NCBI RefSeq assembly: GCF_001279695.1
Contig: NZ_LGDD01000324.1
Location: 1-45,794 of the forward strand
Direction: 5' to 3'
From: Streptomyces sp. WM6378
GTDB taxonomy: Bacteria > Actinomycetota > Actinomycetes > Streptomycetales > Streptomycetaceae
Length of the DNA: 45,794 nt
Shown here: positions 35,593 to 44,964 of the stretch, in pieces
Numbering within the stretch: the first letter of the stretch is position 1
Layout of the letters: every line of letters starts with the position of its first letter
The notes under the pieces: model-generated
The model's database searches: none
What the model saw: the letters and a program-made list of their open reading frames with translations, nothing else
What the model was told of the DNA's origin: nothing
Made by a program: the position numbers and the translations under genes

Positions 35593-37025
35593 CCCACCGG
35601 GGCCTCGCCCTCGGCCGCTGTCGCCAGCTTCTCCACCAGGGGCAGCGGCTCCGACGGCGCCAGGCCCGGATCGTCCACCCTGAAGGTCCTCACCCGGCCC
35701 GGCACCAGCGACGTCGGCGTCTCGAACCGCACGGTGACCCGCCCGACGCCGCTGCCCTGCACCCATCCCGGCCCGTACTCGGCGTGCGTCACGTCGTGCC
35801 CGGCGAGCCACCGGCGCTGAGCCGGGTCCTCCACGGGCTCGGCCTGCGCGGCGGCCGTCGGCGTCTCCTCGCCCTCGGGCTGCTCCTCGGCCCGCCCTTC
35901 CCCGGCCCGCTCCTCCGCGGCCAGCTCCTCCGCGGCCTGCGCGAACAGGTCCTCCTGCGTGTAGTCGGCGAGCCCGCTGACGCCCACGCCGAGCAGCCGC
36001 ACGCCGCCCGTGGTGTCCACGGAGTCGAGCAGGCGCCCGGCGGCCTCCCGCACCACCCCCGGGTCGTCCGTGGGCCCGCGCAGCGTCTCGGACCGGGTCA
36101 GCGTCGAGAAGTCGTAGCGGCGGACCTTGAGCACAATGGTGCGGCCCGAGTGCCCGGACGCCCGCAGCCGCTGCACACACCGGTCCGCGAGCCGCCCGAC
36201 CTCGGTCATGATCCGCACCCGGTCGTGCAGGTCCACGTCGAAGGTGTCCTCCACCGACACCGACTTGGTGTCCCGCTCGGCCACCACGGGCCGGTCGTCG
36301 TGCCCGGCCGCCATCCGGTACAGCGACGCCCCGTGCGACTTTCCCAGGAGCCGTACGAGCTCGTCCTCGCCCGCCTCCGCGAGGTCGGCCACCGTGGTCA
36401 TCCCGGCCCGCCGCAGATGCTCCCCGGTGGCCGGGCCCACGCCCGGCAGGGTGCGCACCGGCATCGGGGCGAGGAGCCCCCGCTCCGTGCCGGGTTCTAT
36501 GAGCACGAGCCCGTCCGGCTTCGCCTGCTCGGAGGCGATCTTGGCCAGCATCTTGGATCCGGCGAGCCCGACCGACCCGCTCAGCCCCGTGACCGCCCTG
36601 ATGTCCCTGCGCAGCCGCTCCCCGGCCTCCCGCGCGGCGGCCGACCCGAAGGCCACCCCGCCGGCCTCCAGGTCCACGAAGGCCTCGTCCAGGCTCAGCG
36701 GCTCGACCAGCGGCGACAGCCGGCCGAGGAGCTCCATCACCTGCTCGCTGACCGTGCGGTACAGCTGGAAGCGCGGCACCAGATAGGCCGCGTTCGGACA
36801 GAGCCGCCGGGCCTGCGCCATCGGCATCGCCGAGCGCACCCCGAACCGCCTGGCCTCGTACGACGCCGTCGAGACCACCCCACGCGGGCCGAGGCCGCCC
36901 ACGATCACCGGTTTTCCGCGCAGGCTGGGCTTCGACGCCTGCTCTGCGGCGGCGAAGAAGGCATCCATGTCCAGATGCAGGATGGTCGGCGCGGCTCTCA
37001 CATCACCGATGCTGCCGTACGCCAC
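35508..37025 (-). CDS. dinB: DNA polymerase IV (Y family)
   Basis: The protein has about 505 residues. The palm and fingers are recognised by ILHLDMDAFFAAAEQ with the first metal-binding Asp, the steric gate region, and LSLDEAFVDLE with the catalytic Asp-Glu pair. The HhH region LPGVGPATGEHLRRAG and the little-finger domain follow. An acidic, Glu-rich linker near residue 375 and a C-terminal extension of about 120 residues exceed the 350-410 usual for DinB. No clear beta-clamp motif could be read with confidence. GTG at 37025 or at 37001 are both plausible starts. Confidence 0.93.
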   Translation of the reverse strand: MAYGSIGDVRAAPTILHLDMDAFFAAAEQASKPSLRGKPVIVGGLGPRGVVSTASYEARRFGVRSAMPMAQARRLCPNAAYLVPRFQLYRTVSEQVMELLGRLSPLVEPLSLDEAFVDLEAGGVAFGSAAAREAGERLRRDIRAVTGLSGSVGLAGSKMLAKIASEQAKPDGLVLIEPGTERGLLAPMPVRTLPGVGPATGEHLRRAGMTTVADLAEAGEDELVRLLGKSHGASLYRMAAGHDDRPVVAERDTKSVSVEDTFDVDLHDRVRIMTEVGRLADRCVQRLRASGHSGRTIVLKVRRYDFSTLTRSETLRGPTDDPGVVREAAGRLLDSVDTTGGVRLLGVGVSGLADYTQEDLFAQAAEELAAEERAGEGRAEEQPEGEETPTAAAQAEPVEDPAQRRWLAGHDVTHAEYGPGWVQGSGVGRVTVRFETPTSLVPGRVRTFRVDDPGLAPSEPLPLVEKLATAAEGEAPVGQESPLARRPKSRSEGGGPGSGAAMSRP

Positions 37026-37058
37026 TGACAATCGGCCCCGGCACGGCCGCCGGGCGGC

Positions 37059-37652
37059 TCAGACCGCGCGGTTGCGGCGCCTGGCCAGTTCGTCGGCCGG
37101 GTTGTGCCCGACCAGGGTCTCGCCGGTGTCGACGCGCTCGCCGTGCAGTTGCGACAGCGCCGCCTCGACGTCCCGCCACACCACGCCCACGGCGATCCCG
37201 AAGATCCCCTGGCCGCCCTGGAGCAGGTTCACGACCTCGTCCGGGGACGAGCACTCGTACACCGTGGCCCCATCGCTCATCAGCGTCATCCGCTCCAGGT
37301 CGCACAAGCCGCGCTCGCGCAGGTGCTGCACGGCGGCGCGGATGTTCTGGAGCGCGACACCGGTGTCGAGGAAGCGCTTGACGATCTTCAGGACGACGAC
37401 GTCCCGGAAACTGTAGAGACGCTGGGTGCCCGAGCCGTAGGCCGGACGAACACTGGGCTCGACCAGGCCGGTACGGGCCCAGTAGTCGAGCTGTCGGTAG
37501 GTGATCCCCGCCGCCGCGCACGCGGTCGGCCCCCGGTATCCGATCGTTTCGGTACTCGGGTCGGCCGCACTGCCGTGAAGCGGGTACGGCCCGCTCTCCC
37601 CCGGACTGCGTCCGGGAGCGCCCCCTGCCGTACCGTCGCCGCTCATTCTCAC
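37059..37652 (-). CDS. MerR-family transcriptional regulator (Rv1830-like)
   Basis: The protein has 197 residues, with GGAGGG 5 nt before a GTG; an ATG at 37646 is the alternative. After a disordered N terminus of about 38 residues, the MerR winged helix is ACAAAGITYRQLDYWARTGLVEPSV with the wing YSFRDVVVLKIVKRF. No effector-binding Cys cluster is present. Its place next to a DUF151 nuclease and a second MerR gene matches the mycobacterial Rv1828-Rv1830 arrangement. Homologues are tied to cell division or growth control. Confidence 0.88.
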   Translation of the reverse strand: MRMSGDGTAGGAPGRSPGESGPYPLHGSAADPSTETIGYRGPTACAAAGITYRQLDYWARTGLVEPSVRPAYGSGTQRLYSFRDVVVLKIVKRFLDTGVALQNIRAAVQHLRERGLCDLERMTLMSDGATVYECSSPDEVVNLLQGGQGIFGIAVGVVWRDVEAALSQLHGERVDTGETLVGHNPADELARRRNRAV

Positions 37653-37721
37653 GCCGACCCTCCGTCCTTGACCTGCCCACTCGACGGTAGGCAGTCACTC
37701 GGGGTGCGTCAACGATCGCCA

Positions 37722-37739
37722 CACTCGGCACGCCGAGTG
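37722..37739. promoter_or_regulatory. CACTCGG/CCGAGTG palindrome upstream of the MerR gene
   Basis: Seven-bp perfect arms flank CACG, with a further half-site CACTCGGGG near 37695. It lies 70-90 bp before the MerR start in a 218-bp spacer, fitting an autoregulatory operator. Confidence 0.45.
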
Positions 37740-37870
37740 ATAATCACCCTGAGAGTGGTTTCCCGTGTCTCTCCAGCGGGAAAGGCTACTCGAATGCGCC
37801 GAAACTCCCCCGGCGTACGCGCCGCACACGGCACCTCTGGGACGGCCCCCGGATCACTCGTATCCGGTGC

Positions 37871-38344
37871 TCACTGGCTGTTGGTCCCGAAGTCCTCGGG
37901 CGAGATCTGGTCGAGGAACTCGCGGAACTTCTCGACCTCGTCCTCCTGCTCGTCCGGGATGGCGATCCCCGCGTCGTCGAGGACCCCGTCACTGCCGTAG
38001 ATCGGCGTTCCGGTGCGCAGCGCCAGCGCTATGGCGTCGGACGGCCGGGCGCTCACCTCCACGCCACTGGCAAAGACCAGCTCCGCGTAGAAGACGCCTT
38101 CACGCAGGTCCGTGATGCGGACTTCGGTCAGCTCCTGGCCCACGGCCTCCAGCACGTCCTTGAAAAGGTCGTGCGTCAGCGGCCGCGCCGGAGCCATCCC
38201 CTGCTGGGCGAAGGCGATCGCGGTCGCCTCCCCTGGACCGATCCAGATGGGGAGGTACCGATCGCCTCCCACTTCACGCAGGAGCACGATCGGTTGGTTG
38301 GAGGGCATTTCCACCCGGACACCCACGACGTCGAGCTCGTTCAC
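37871..38344 (-). CDS. DUF151 bifunctional nuclease domain protein
   Basis: The protein has 157 residues from a GTG. It has the BFN pattern throughout: VRVEMPSNQPIVLLREVGGDRYLPIWIGPGEATAIA, then LTHDLFKDVLEAVGQELTEVRITDLREGVFYAEL and VSARPSDAIALALRTGTPI. The acidic tail EQEDEVEKFREFLDQISPEDF is typical of actinobacterial versions. Plant relatives have RNase and DNase activity; the bacterial role is not established. It is part of the conserved gcvP-pgsA block. Confidence 0.92.
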   Translation of the reverse strand: MNELDVVGVRVEMPSNQPIVLLREVGGDRYLPIWIGPGEATAIAFAQQGMAPARPLTHDLFKDVLEAVGQELTEVRITDLREGVFYAELVFASGVEVSARPSDAIALALRTGTPIYGSDGVLDDAGIAIPDEQEDEVEKFREFLDQISPEDFGTNSQ

Positions 38345-38397
38345 ACAGCAACCCTAGGACGTGCTCGGCAGGTTTGGGTAGTCGGGCACCTACAAGA

Positions 38398-39141
38398 TCA
38401 GTGAAGCCGGACACCCAGGGCGGTCTGCACCAGTGCCGCGTGGAGCCGCACGGACAGCGCCGCGAGCTCCTTCGTGGTGGCCTCCGCATGGGCCCTGGTC
38501 TGCGGATTGCGATGCAGCCGCAGCGGCGCCACCACCTGCTCGACCAGCCCGGCCTCCCGGTCCGCAGCAGCCTTCATGGCGCGCAGATGACGCGGTTCCA
38601 GGCCGAATCGCCCCAGATCCGCCACAAGTCGCGCCACATTCACCGACTCCGCGTCGAAGCCGCCCTCGGGCCCGGGCGTGAGCAGGCCGTACGACTCCCA
38701 TTCGGCCAGTTCCGCCTCGGTGACCTCGGCGGCCGCCATCAGCTCCGCCCGGCCCACCCGGGCGGCCGTAGGCCGGTCCGCACCCGGCTCGCCGAGACCG
38801 TCGAGCAGCTCCCGGGGGCCGCCCTGAGCCGGCACGGAGGGCTGCTCACCCCGGCTGAGCGCGTCCAGGTGCTCACGGATGACCTTGAGCGGCAGATAGT
38901 GGTCCCGCTGCATCCGCAGCACTTGGGCGAGGCGCTCGACGTCCTCGGCACTGAACTTGCGGTACCCCGACGGCGTACGCCGGGGCTCCACCAGGCCCTC
39001 GGACTCCAGAAACCGGATCTTCGAGATCGTCACTTCGGGAAATTCTTCGCGCAGCTGGTTGAGCACCCCGCCGATACTCATCAGCCGGCCGCCCGCGGCG
39101 GCGGTGCCGGATCCGGCACCGCCCGTCGGTGTCTGCAGCAT
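38398..39141 (-). CDS. ftsR: MerR-family regulator of the FtsR type
   Basis: The protein has 247 residues. Its winged helix lies near residues 21-95 (MSIGGVLNQLREEFPEVTISKIRFLESEGLVEPRRTPSGYRKFS), with a long C-terminal effector-like half. It is the orthologue by position and sequence pattern of mycobacterial Rv1828 and corynebacterial FtsR, which activates ftsZ. It sits between the DUF151 gene and the FHA gene, 20 bp from the latter's stop, so these are probably co-transcribed. Confidence 0.85.
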   Translation of the reverse strand: MLQTPTGGAGSGTAAAGGRLMSIGGVLNQLREEFPEVTISKIRFLESEGLVEPRRTPSGYRKFSAEDVERLAQVLRMQRDHYLPLKVIREHLDALSRGEQPSVPAQGGPRELLDGLGEPGADRPTAARVGRAELMAAAEVTEAELAEWESYGLLTPGPEGGFDAESVNVARLVADLGRFGLEPRHLRAMKAAADREAGLVEQVVAPLRLHRNPQTRAHAEATTKELAALSVRLHAALVQTALGVRLH

Positions 39142-39161
39142 GAACCTTCCCCGACCGGGTC

Positions 39162-39998
39162 TCAGAGCGCGCGCTGGCTCGCGTAGAAGACCAGCCGGTA
39201 CTTCCCGATCTGGACCTCGTCGCCATTGGCCAGGTCGACGGAGTCGATCCGCTCGCGGTTCACATACGTGCCGTTGAGGCTGCCGACGTCGGAGACGGTG
39301 AATCGCCCGTCGGGACCGCGCCGGAACTCCACGTGGCGGCGCGAAACCGTCACGTCGTCCAGGAAGATGTCGCTCTGCGGGTGACGGCCGGCCGTGGTCA
39401 GCTCGCCGTCCAGGAGGAAGCGGCTTCCCGAGTTCGGTCCGCGGCGCACCACCAGGAGCGCCGAACCCTGCGGCAGGGCGTCGACCGCGGCCTGCGCCTC
39501 CGGGGAGAGCGACGGCAGCTGCGTCTGGCCGGTCACCTCGGCGTCGTACGCCTCAAGGCCGGAGATCGAGATGGTCGAGGTGGTCTCGGATGCGCGCTCC
39601 GGAACGACACCCGGCCGCAGCGGGGCACCGCAGTTGGAGCAGAAGCGGCTGGCGGCGGCATTGCTGTGCCCGCACCTCGTACAAACAGGCATGCCCGACA
39701 TCGACGGATCCTCCTGCCGCGGCGGCACCGCGTGGGCACTGGTGGCATACGGGTCGGAGCCAAACCCTCCACCCGTACTTGAGGTTGACGGTTCCCCGAA
39801 ACCTATGCGCCCTGCACCCGCAGGGTCAACAGACGACGCGCCCGGAATGTCACCACCGGAACCAGCCACCTCATCGCGGAACAGCGGGCGCTCGCCGCCC
39901 TGCTCTTCCGCCCCTCCGGGGCGCTGAGCACGGTGCCTGGCGGCGCTGCCGCCGTCCTGGCGTGCGCTCTTGCCGAACAACTTCCCAAACAACTTCAC
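39162..39998 (-). CDS. garA: GarA/OdhI-type FHA-domain protein with zinc ribbon
   Basis: The protein has 278 residues from a GTG with AAGGGGA 7 nt upstream. A disordered N terminus of about 100 residues is followed by a zinc ribbon (CTRCGHSNAAASRFCSNCG), the phosphorylation motif ETTS near residue 139, and an FHA domain at about 180-270 (GRHPQSDIFLDDVTVSRRHVEF, VGSLNGTYVN). In mycobacteria GarA, phosphorylated on ETTS by Pkn kinases, switches off 2-oxoglutarate dehydrogenase inhibition. The fused zinc ribbon and long N terminus make it nearly twice the size of GarA. Confidence 0.88.
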   Translation of the reverse strand: MKLFGKLFGKSARQDGGSAARHRAQRPGGAEEQGGERPLFRDEVAGSGGDIPGASSVDPAGAGRIGFGEPSTSSTGGGFGSDPYATSAHAVPPRQEDPSMSGMPVCTRCGHSNAAASRFCSNCGAPLRPGVVPERASETTSTISISGLEAYDAEVTGQTQLPSLSPEAQAAVDALPQGSALLVVRRGPNSGSRFLLDGELTTAGRHPQSDIFLDDVTVSRRHVEFRRGPDGRFTVSDVGSLNGTYVNRERIDSVDLANGDEVQIGKYRLVFYASQRAL

Positions 39999-40188
39999 GG
40001 GCGATTCCCCTTGACCGAAATAGACCCGCCCGTGGGGCAGGACGAACCCAGATTCAACACACCGGCCGACCCGGACATCCTCACAACGTCCGTATCCGCC
40101 AAACAGTTTCCACCACGCACCACTGTTACGGAGCGGCGACCCCCCGCAACCTCCTGCCCTTGTGCGGCAGGTCTCACGCCCACTCTCA

Positions 40189-40998
40189 TCAGTGCGAGGA
40201 CGACTGAGCGTAGTCAGGCCGCTTCGCAGCTCGCAAGGCGTTCACAACGATCTTCTCCGAGCGGGCCACCGTGGCGGTGGCCTGCTCCTTCTCCAAAGTC
40301 TGCACGACCCCGCCGGGGATGTTCAGCGCCGGCTCCAGATCCTGCGGCCTTCCGATCACCTTGAAGACGTACGGCGCGGCGACCTTCTTTCCGTCGACAC
40401 CGATGCCGCCGGTCTCGTCCGAGAAGTACGTATTGGCCACCACACGGACGTCGTTGATCTGAATCGCCTCCGCCCCTGCCGCGCGCAGCTCCTGCACCGT
40501 GTCAAGTACCTTGTCGGACTCGACGGCGCCCTTGGGGTCGCTGATCGTCAACGTGATGCCGGGACCCTGCGCCGCGACCGTGCCTGCCAGGATGCCGAGC
40601 TGCTGCTCCTTCTCCACGGTCTGCTTCCGCGCCTCCTCCGCCTGGTTCGAGCTGGTCTCCAGCTCGGTGCGCTGGCCCTCCAGACGCTGCTTCTCATCCT
40701 CAAGACGCTTCGTACGCGAGTCGAGTTCATCCAGGATGCGCACCAGATCCTCCTGGCGGGCACCGCGCAGCGCGCTGTTGTCGCTGTTGGAGCGGACCTG
40801 GATGGCGAGACCAAGACCGAGGACGAACAGCAGCAGCGCCACGATGAGCTGCGCCCGGCTGACCCGTGGCGGCCAGAGGCCGGCGGCGAGCCGTTGGCGC
40901 CCCGTCAGCTGGGCCTTCTCCTCGCCCGGTTCATCCGGCGCGTCGACGGGCCGCTCCTCGTCGCCGTCACCCTGATCGGTGTTTTCCATGTCGCTCAT
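40189..40998 (-). CDS. DUF881 membrane protein
   Basis: The protein has 269 residues. An acidic cytoplasmic N terminus of about 45 residues and one membrane segment (LIVALLLFVLGLGLAIQV) precede a coiled coil (RILDELDSRTKRLEDEKQRLEGQRTELE) and an extracytoplasmic DUF881 domain with the hallmark GPGITLTISD and EAIQINDVRVV. It is the downstream gene of a three-gene set with the small basic protein and a second DUF881 protein; homologues occur at the same place in mycobacteria. A role in envelope or division is suspected but unproven. Confidence 0.9.
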   Translation of the reverse strand: MSDMENTDQGDGDEERPVDAPDEPGEEKAQLTGRQRLAAGLWPPRVSRAQLIVALLLFVLGLGLAIQVRSNSDNSALRGARQEDLVRILDELDSRTKRLEDEKQRLEGQRTELETSSNQAEEARKQTVEKEQQLGILAGTVAAQGPGITLTISDPKGAVESDKVLDTVQELRAAGAEAIQINDVRVVANTYFSDETGGIGVDGKKVAAPYVFKVIGRPQDLEPALNIPGGVVQTLEKEQATATVARSEKIVVNALRAAKRPDYAQSSSH

Positions 40999-41003
40999 CG
41001 GCC

Positions 41004-41336
41004 TCAGGCCCTGAAGACGTGCCGGCGGATGGCGGCCGCGTTGGAGAAGATCCGGATGCCGAGCACCACGACCACGCCGGTCGACAGCTGCGCGCCCACG
41101 CCCAGCTTGTCGCCGAGGAACACGATCAGCGCGGCGACCACCACGTTCGACAGGAAGGACACGACGAAGACCTTGTCGACAAAGATGCCGTCGAGCATGG
41201 CGCGGAGCCCGCCGAAGACCGCGTCGAGTGCCGCCACCACGGCGATCGGCAGATACGGCTCGACCACCGCAGGCACCTCGGGCCGGACGAAAAGTCCGAC
41301 CACGACTCCCACGACGAGGCCAAGTACGGCGATCAC
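41004..41336 (-). CDS. sbp: Small basic protein (DUF1290, Sbp family)
   Basis: The protein has 110 residues from a GTG with GGAAGGG 6 nt upstream; the GTGA overlaps the stop of the preceding DUF881 gene. Three membrane helices surround the conserved VAALDAVFGGLRAMLDGIFVDKVFVVSFL. The family is almost always flanked by DUF881 genes near division or envelope genes. Confidence 0.93.
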   Translation of the reverse strand: MIAVLGLVVGVVVGLFVRPEVPAVVEPYLPIAVVAALDAVFGGLRAMLDGIFVDKVFVVSFLSNVVVAALIVFLGDKLGVGAQLSTGVVVVLGIRIFSNAAAIRRHVFRA

Positions 41337-42265
41337 GATGTGCCCTTCCCTGTGTCGGCCGCGCCCTTGCCGGCGCCCGTGGCCATTGGCTTTGCTGTAC
41401 GTACGGTCAGGCTCGGCGCCGCCGGGAGACGCACGTCGCCCTCGGCCGAAATGCTGGACCTGATCCCGTAGTTCTGCTCCAGCACGTGCAGGTACTGGCC
41501 GTCCGCGCTGTCCTGGAAGTCCGTACTCAGCTTCTTGCCGTCCCCCACCGCGAGCACCGTGTACGGCGGCACCAGTGGCCTGTTGTCGACCAGTATGGCG
41601 TCGCCCGCGGCCCGGATCGCCGAAAACGATGTCAGGCGCTGCCCGTTGATGGCGATGGCCTCCGCGCCCGACTGCCACAGCCCGTTGACCACGCGCTGCA
41701 TGTCGCGGTCCCGCACCCGGCCGGTGTCGGCGAACGTCGTGCTCTCACGCGGCTGGCTGCCGTCGCCCTGGGCGGTGTCCTTGGCGTCGTCCACGACCAG
41801 TTTCACGCCCGGCCCGTGCACTTCGGTGGCACCGGACAGCAGCGCCACGAGCTCGCCCTGGTCGCCGCCGTGCTTCTCAAGTGCCTTGCGCTGCTGGTCG
41901 CCGACCTCGGTCCGCAGACCGTCCACATCGCTCTGCAGCTTGTCCGCGGCCTTGGTCTCCGACTCGACCCGGTTGATCAGCTCCTGGCGCTCCTTGGCGA
42001 CCACAGGAGCGGTGATGCGGGCCTGCGCGGCCCCGACCGTCACCACGAGGGCAGCGAGTACCAGACCGGCCGCGAGACCGAGCTTGGCCTTCAGCGTCCG
42101 CGGCATCCCGGCGTCGCCCTCGGCCTTGCGGCGAGCGGTCGCCTCCGCATAGCCGTCGTCCAGCGCGTGGTCCATGACATTGGTCAGCAGCGACATCGAC
42201 GCGTCGGGACGCGGAGGCGGAGACGGCGTGCTCCGAACGGGGGGCTGCTGCGGCATGCCGCACAT
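41333..42265 (-). CDS. DUF881 membrane protein
   Basis: The protein has 310 residues from the ATG at 42265; the ATG at 42256 is equally possible and neither has a good ribosome site. A proline-rich N terminus, one membrane helix (LAAGLVLAALVVTVGAA), a coiled coil (ERQELINRVESETKAADKLQSDVDGLRTEV) and the DUF881 domain (GPGVKLVVDD, EAIAINGQRLT) follow in order. It is coupled to the small basic protein gene by a 4-bp overlap. Confidence 0.9.
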   Translation of the reverse strand: MCGMPQQPPVRSTPSPPPRPDASMSLLTNVMDHALDDGYAEATARRKAEGDAGMPRTLKAKLGLAAGLVLAALVVTVGAAQARITAPVVAKERQELINRVESETKAADKLQSDVDGLRTEVGDQQRKALEKHGGDQGELVALLSGATEVHGPGVKLVVDDAKDTAQGDGSQPRESTTFADTGRVRDRDMQRVVNGLWQSGAEAIAINGQRLTSFSAIRAAGDAILVDNRPLVPPYTVLAVGDGKKLSTDFQDSADGQYLHVLEQNYGIRSSISAEGDVRLPAAPSLTVRTAKPMATGAGKGAADTGKGTS

Positions 42266-42304
42266 CGTCGCACGTCGGCACCGCTACCACCGAATGGCCC
42301 CACC

Positions 42305-42344
42305 GGTGTGCCGGGCCGCGCCTCCAAGCCCGGCCCGGCACACC
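42305..42344 (-). terminator. Hairpin terminator after the guanylyltransferase gene
   Basis: GGTGTGCCGGGCC (42305-42317) pairs perfectly with GGCCCGGCACACC (42332-42344) across a 14-nt loop, 10 bp beyond the stop. It separates this gene from the DUF881 operon. Confidence 0.8.
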
Positions 42345-42353
42345 CCTACGACG

Positions 42354-44849
42354 TCAGTGACCTGCGCTGTCGACCACTGCGGCCCATTCGTCGAGCAACG
42401 CCTGCGCCGACACGTCGTCGGGCCCCTCGGCCCACAGATGGGTGACCGCCTCGGCCGGATCGGGCAGCACCATCACCCAGCGGCCGTCGGCCTCGACGAC
42501 CCGTACGCCGTCGGTCGTGTCGACGAACCGGCCCCCGGCCGCCTCCACGACCCGGCGCATCACCATGCCCTTGACCGCCCACGGCGTCGGAATGTCCCGC
42601 CTCAGCACATGCGCCTGCGGTATCCGGGCATCGATCTGGCTCAGGGTGAGCTGCGTGCGCGCGACCAGCCCGATGAGCCGCACGAACGCGGCAGCGCCGT
42701 CGAAGACGCTGCTGAACTCGGGCACGATGAACCCGCCGCGCCCGTCACCACCGAAGATCGTGGACTCCTCGCGGCCCACCCTCGTCAGATCGTCCGGCGA
42801 GGTGGTCGTCCACTCCACCTGAGTGCCGTGGTACGCCGCCACCTGCTCGGCGATTCTGGTGGTCGTGACCGGCAGGGCCACCCGCCCGCTGCGCCGCTCG
42901 GCGGCGACCAGGTCCAGCATCACGAGGAGCGCCCGGTCGTCCTCGACGATCCGGCCCCGCTCGTCGACCAGCGAGAGCCGCTCGCCGACGGGGTCGAACC
43001 GCACCCCGAACGCGGCTCGCGCCGAGGCGACGATCTCCCCGAGCCGCACGAGCCCGGCCCGCCTGCTCTCCGCGGACTCGGTTGGCCTGGATTCGTCCAG
43101 ACCCGGATTGATCGTCAGCGAGTCCACCTTGAGCCGGCCGAGCAGGCTCGGCAGCACCAGACCGGCACTTCCGTTGGACGCGTCGACGACGACCTTCAGC
43201 CCGGCCTCCGCGATACCGGTGGTGTCGGCCTTGCGCAGCAGCGATCCGGTGTACGAGTCGAAGACGCTGGAGGGGAACTGCAGATCGCCGATCTCCCCCG
43301 GGAACGCCCGCCGGTACTCCTGGCGCGCGTAGACCCGGTCGAGCTTGCGTTGCCCGGCCTGCGAGAGGTCGGCGCCCCGCTCGTCGAAGAACATGATGTC
43401 GACGGAGTCCGGCACACCCGGCGACGTACGGATCATGATCCCGCCGGCGCTGCCCCGCGCGGTCTGCTGCCGCGCGACCGGCAGCGGCACGTTCTCCAGA
43501 TCCCGTACGTCTATGGCACTGGCCTGCAGCGCCGAGATGACGGCCCGCTTCAGCGCCCGCGCACCACGGGAGTGGTCACGCGCCGTGGTGACGGTCGACC
43601 CCTTCTTGAGCGTCGTCGCATACGCACCCGCGAGGCGTACGGCCAGCTCCGGCGTGATCTCGACGTTGAGGATCCCGGAGACGCCCCGGGCCCCGAAGAG
43701 GTGGGCCTGGCCCCGCGACTCCCAGATCACCGAGGTGTTGACGAAGGCGCCGGCCTCGATGGTCTTGAAGGGGTAGACCCTGACATTCCCCTGGACAATC
43801 GATTCCTCGCCGACGAGGCATTCGTCCCCGATGACGGCGCCGTCCTCGATCCGAGCGGCCCGCATGATGTCCGTGTTCTTGCCGATCACACAGCCACGCA
43901 GATTGCTGTGCTGGCCGATGTAGACGTTGTCGTGGACGACGGCCTTGTGCAGGAATGCGCCGCTCTTGACGACCACGTTCGATCCGACGACGGTGTGCTC
44001 GCGGATCTCCACATCCGCTTCGACCTTCGCATAGTCCCCGATGTAAAGAGGCCCGCGAAGCACGGCGTCGGGATGCACTTCCGCGCCTTCCGCGACCCAC
44101 ACCCCTGGGGAGATCTCGAAGCCGTCGATCTCCACGTCGACCTTGCCTTCGAGCACGTCGGCCTGCGCCTTGACGTAGCTCTCGTGGGTGCCGACGTCCT
44201 CCCAGTAGCCCTCGGCGACATAGCCGTAGATCGGCTTGCCTTCCTTCATGAGCTGCGGGAAGACGTCACCGGACCAGTCGACGGACTTGTCCGCCTCGAC
44301 GTAGTCGAATACCTCGGGCTCCATCACATAGATGCCCGTATTCACGGTGTCGGAGAAAACCTGCCCCCACGTCGGCTTCTCCAGGAACCGCTCGACCTTT
44401 CCCTCTTCATCGACAATGGTGATGCCGAATTCGAGGGGATTGGGCACGCGAGTCAGGCACACCGTGACGAGTGCGCCCTTCTCCTTGTGGAAATTGATGA
44501 GGTCGGTCAGATCGAAGTCGGTGAGGGCATCACCCGAGATGACCAGGAAGGCATCGTCCTTGAGAGCTTCCTCGGCATTCTTGACGCTGCCCGCGGTACC
44601 GAGGGGCTTCTCTTCATTGGCATAGGTGAGCTCCATTCCGAGCTCTTCTCCGTCACCGAAATAGTTCCTGACGAGCGACGCCAGGAACTGCACGGTCACG
44701 ACAGTCTCATTGAGCCCATGCCGCTTGAGCAGCCGCAGCACATGCTCCATGATCGGCCGGTTGACCACCGGCAGGAGCGGCTTGGGCATGCTCGAGGTCA
44801 TGGGGCGAAGGCGTGTGCCCTCGCCACCAGCCATCACGACGGCCTTCAT
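42354..44849 (-). CDS. Mannose-1-phosphate guanylyltransferase / phosphomannomutase-like fusion
   Basis: The protein has 831 residues from [28 protein letters not shown], with AGGAGG 11 nt upstream. Residues 1-235 are a sugar-nucleotide transferase with the GGxGTRLRP signature and [10 protein letters not shown] metal site. A left-handed beta-helix with hexapeptide repeats ([24 protein letters not shown]) spans about 250-360. The C-terminal 430 residues match the phosphohexomutase fold, but the phosphoserine loop TASHNP is replaced by [13 protein letters not shown]. Mutase activity is therefore doubtful, although GDP-mannose synthesis fits well. Products feed mannosylated lipids and glycoproteins, and the next gene makes a phospholipid head-group precursor. 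Confidence 0.9.
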   Translation of the reverse strand: MKAVVMAGGEGTRLRPMTSSMPKPLLPVVNRPIMEHVLRLLKRHGLNETVVTVQFLASLVRNYFGDGEELGMELTYANEEKPLGTAGSVKNAEEALKDDAFLVISGDALTDFDLTDLINFHKEKGALVTVCLTRVPNPLEFGITIVDEEGKVERFLEKPTWGQVFSDTVNTGIYVMEPEVFDYVEADKSVDWSGDVFPQLMKEGKPIYGYVAEGYWEDVGTHESYVKAQADVLEGKVDVEIDGFEISPGVWVAEGAEVHPDAVLRGPLYIGDYAKVEADVEIREHTVVGSNVVVKSGAFLHKAVVHDNVYIGQHSNLRGCVIGKNTDIMRAARIEDGAVIGDECLVGEESIVQGNVRVYPFKTIEAGAFVNTSVIWESRGQAHLFGARGVSGILNVEITPELAVRLAGAYATTLKKGSTVTTARDHSRGARALKRAVISALQASAIDVRDLENVPLPVARQQTARGSAGGIMIRTSPGVPDSVDIMFFDERGADLSQAGQRKLDRVYARQEYRRAFPGEIGDLQFPSSVFDSYTGSLLRKADTTGIAEAGLKVVVDASNGSAGLVLPSLLGRLKVDSLTINPGLDESRPTESAESRRAGLVRLGEIVASARAAFGVRFDPVGERLSLVDERGRIVEDDRALLVMLDLVAAERRSGRVALPVTTTRIAEQVAAYHGTQVEWTTTSPDDLTRVGREESTIFGGDGRGGFIVPEFSSVFDGAAAFVRLIGLVARTQLTLSQIDARIPQAHVLRRDIPTPWAVKGMVMRRVVEAAGGRFVDTTDGVRVVEADGRWVMVLPDPAEAVTHLWAEGPDDVSAQALLDEWAAVVDSAGH

Positions 44850-44964
44850 GTCGGAAACGTCCTCCTTGAAGAGACGACGGTTTGGCCGACCGCACCCGAA
44901 CGGGCAGGCCTCTGGCGTCACACGCGGCTGCCGACTCGCCGCCGGGGCCCGCTGGTCGCCGAGC

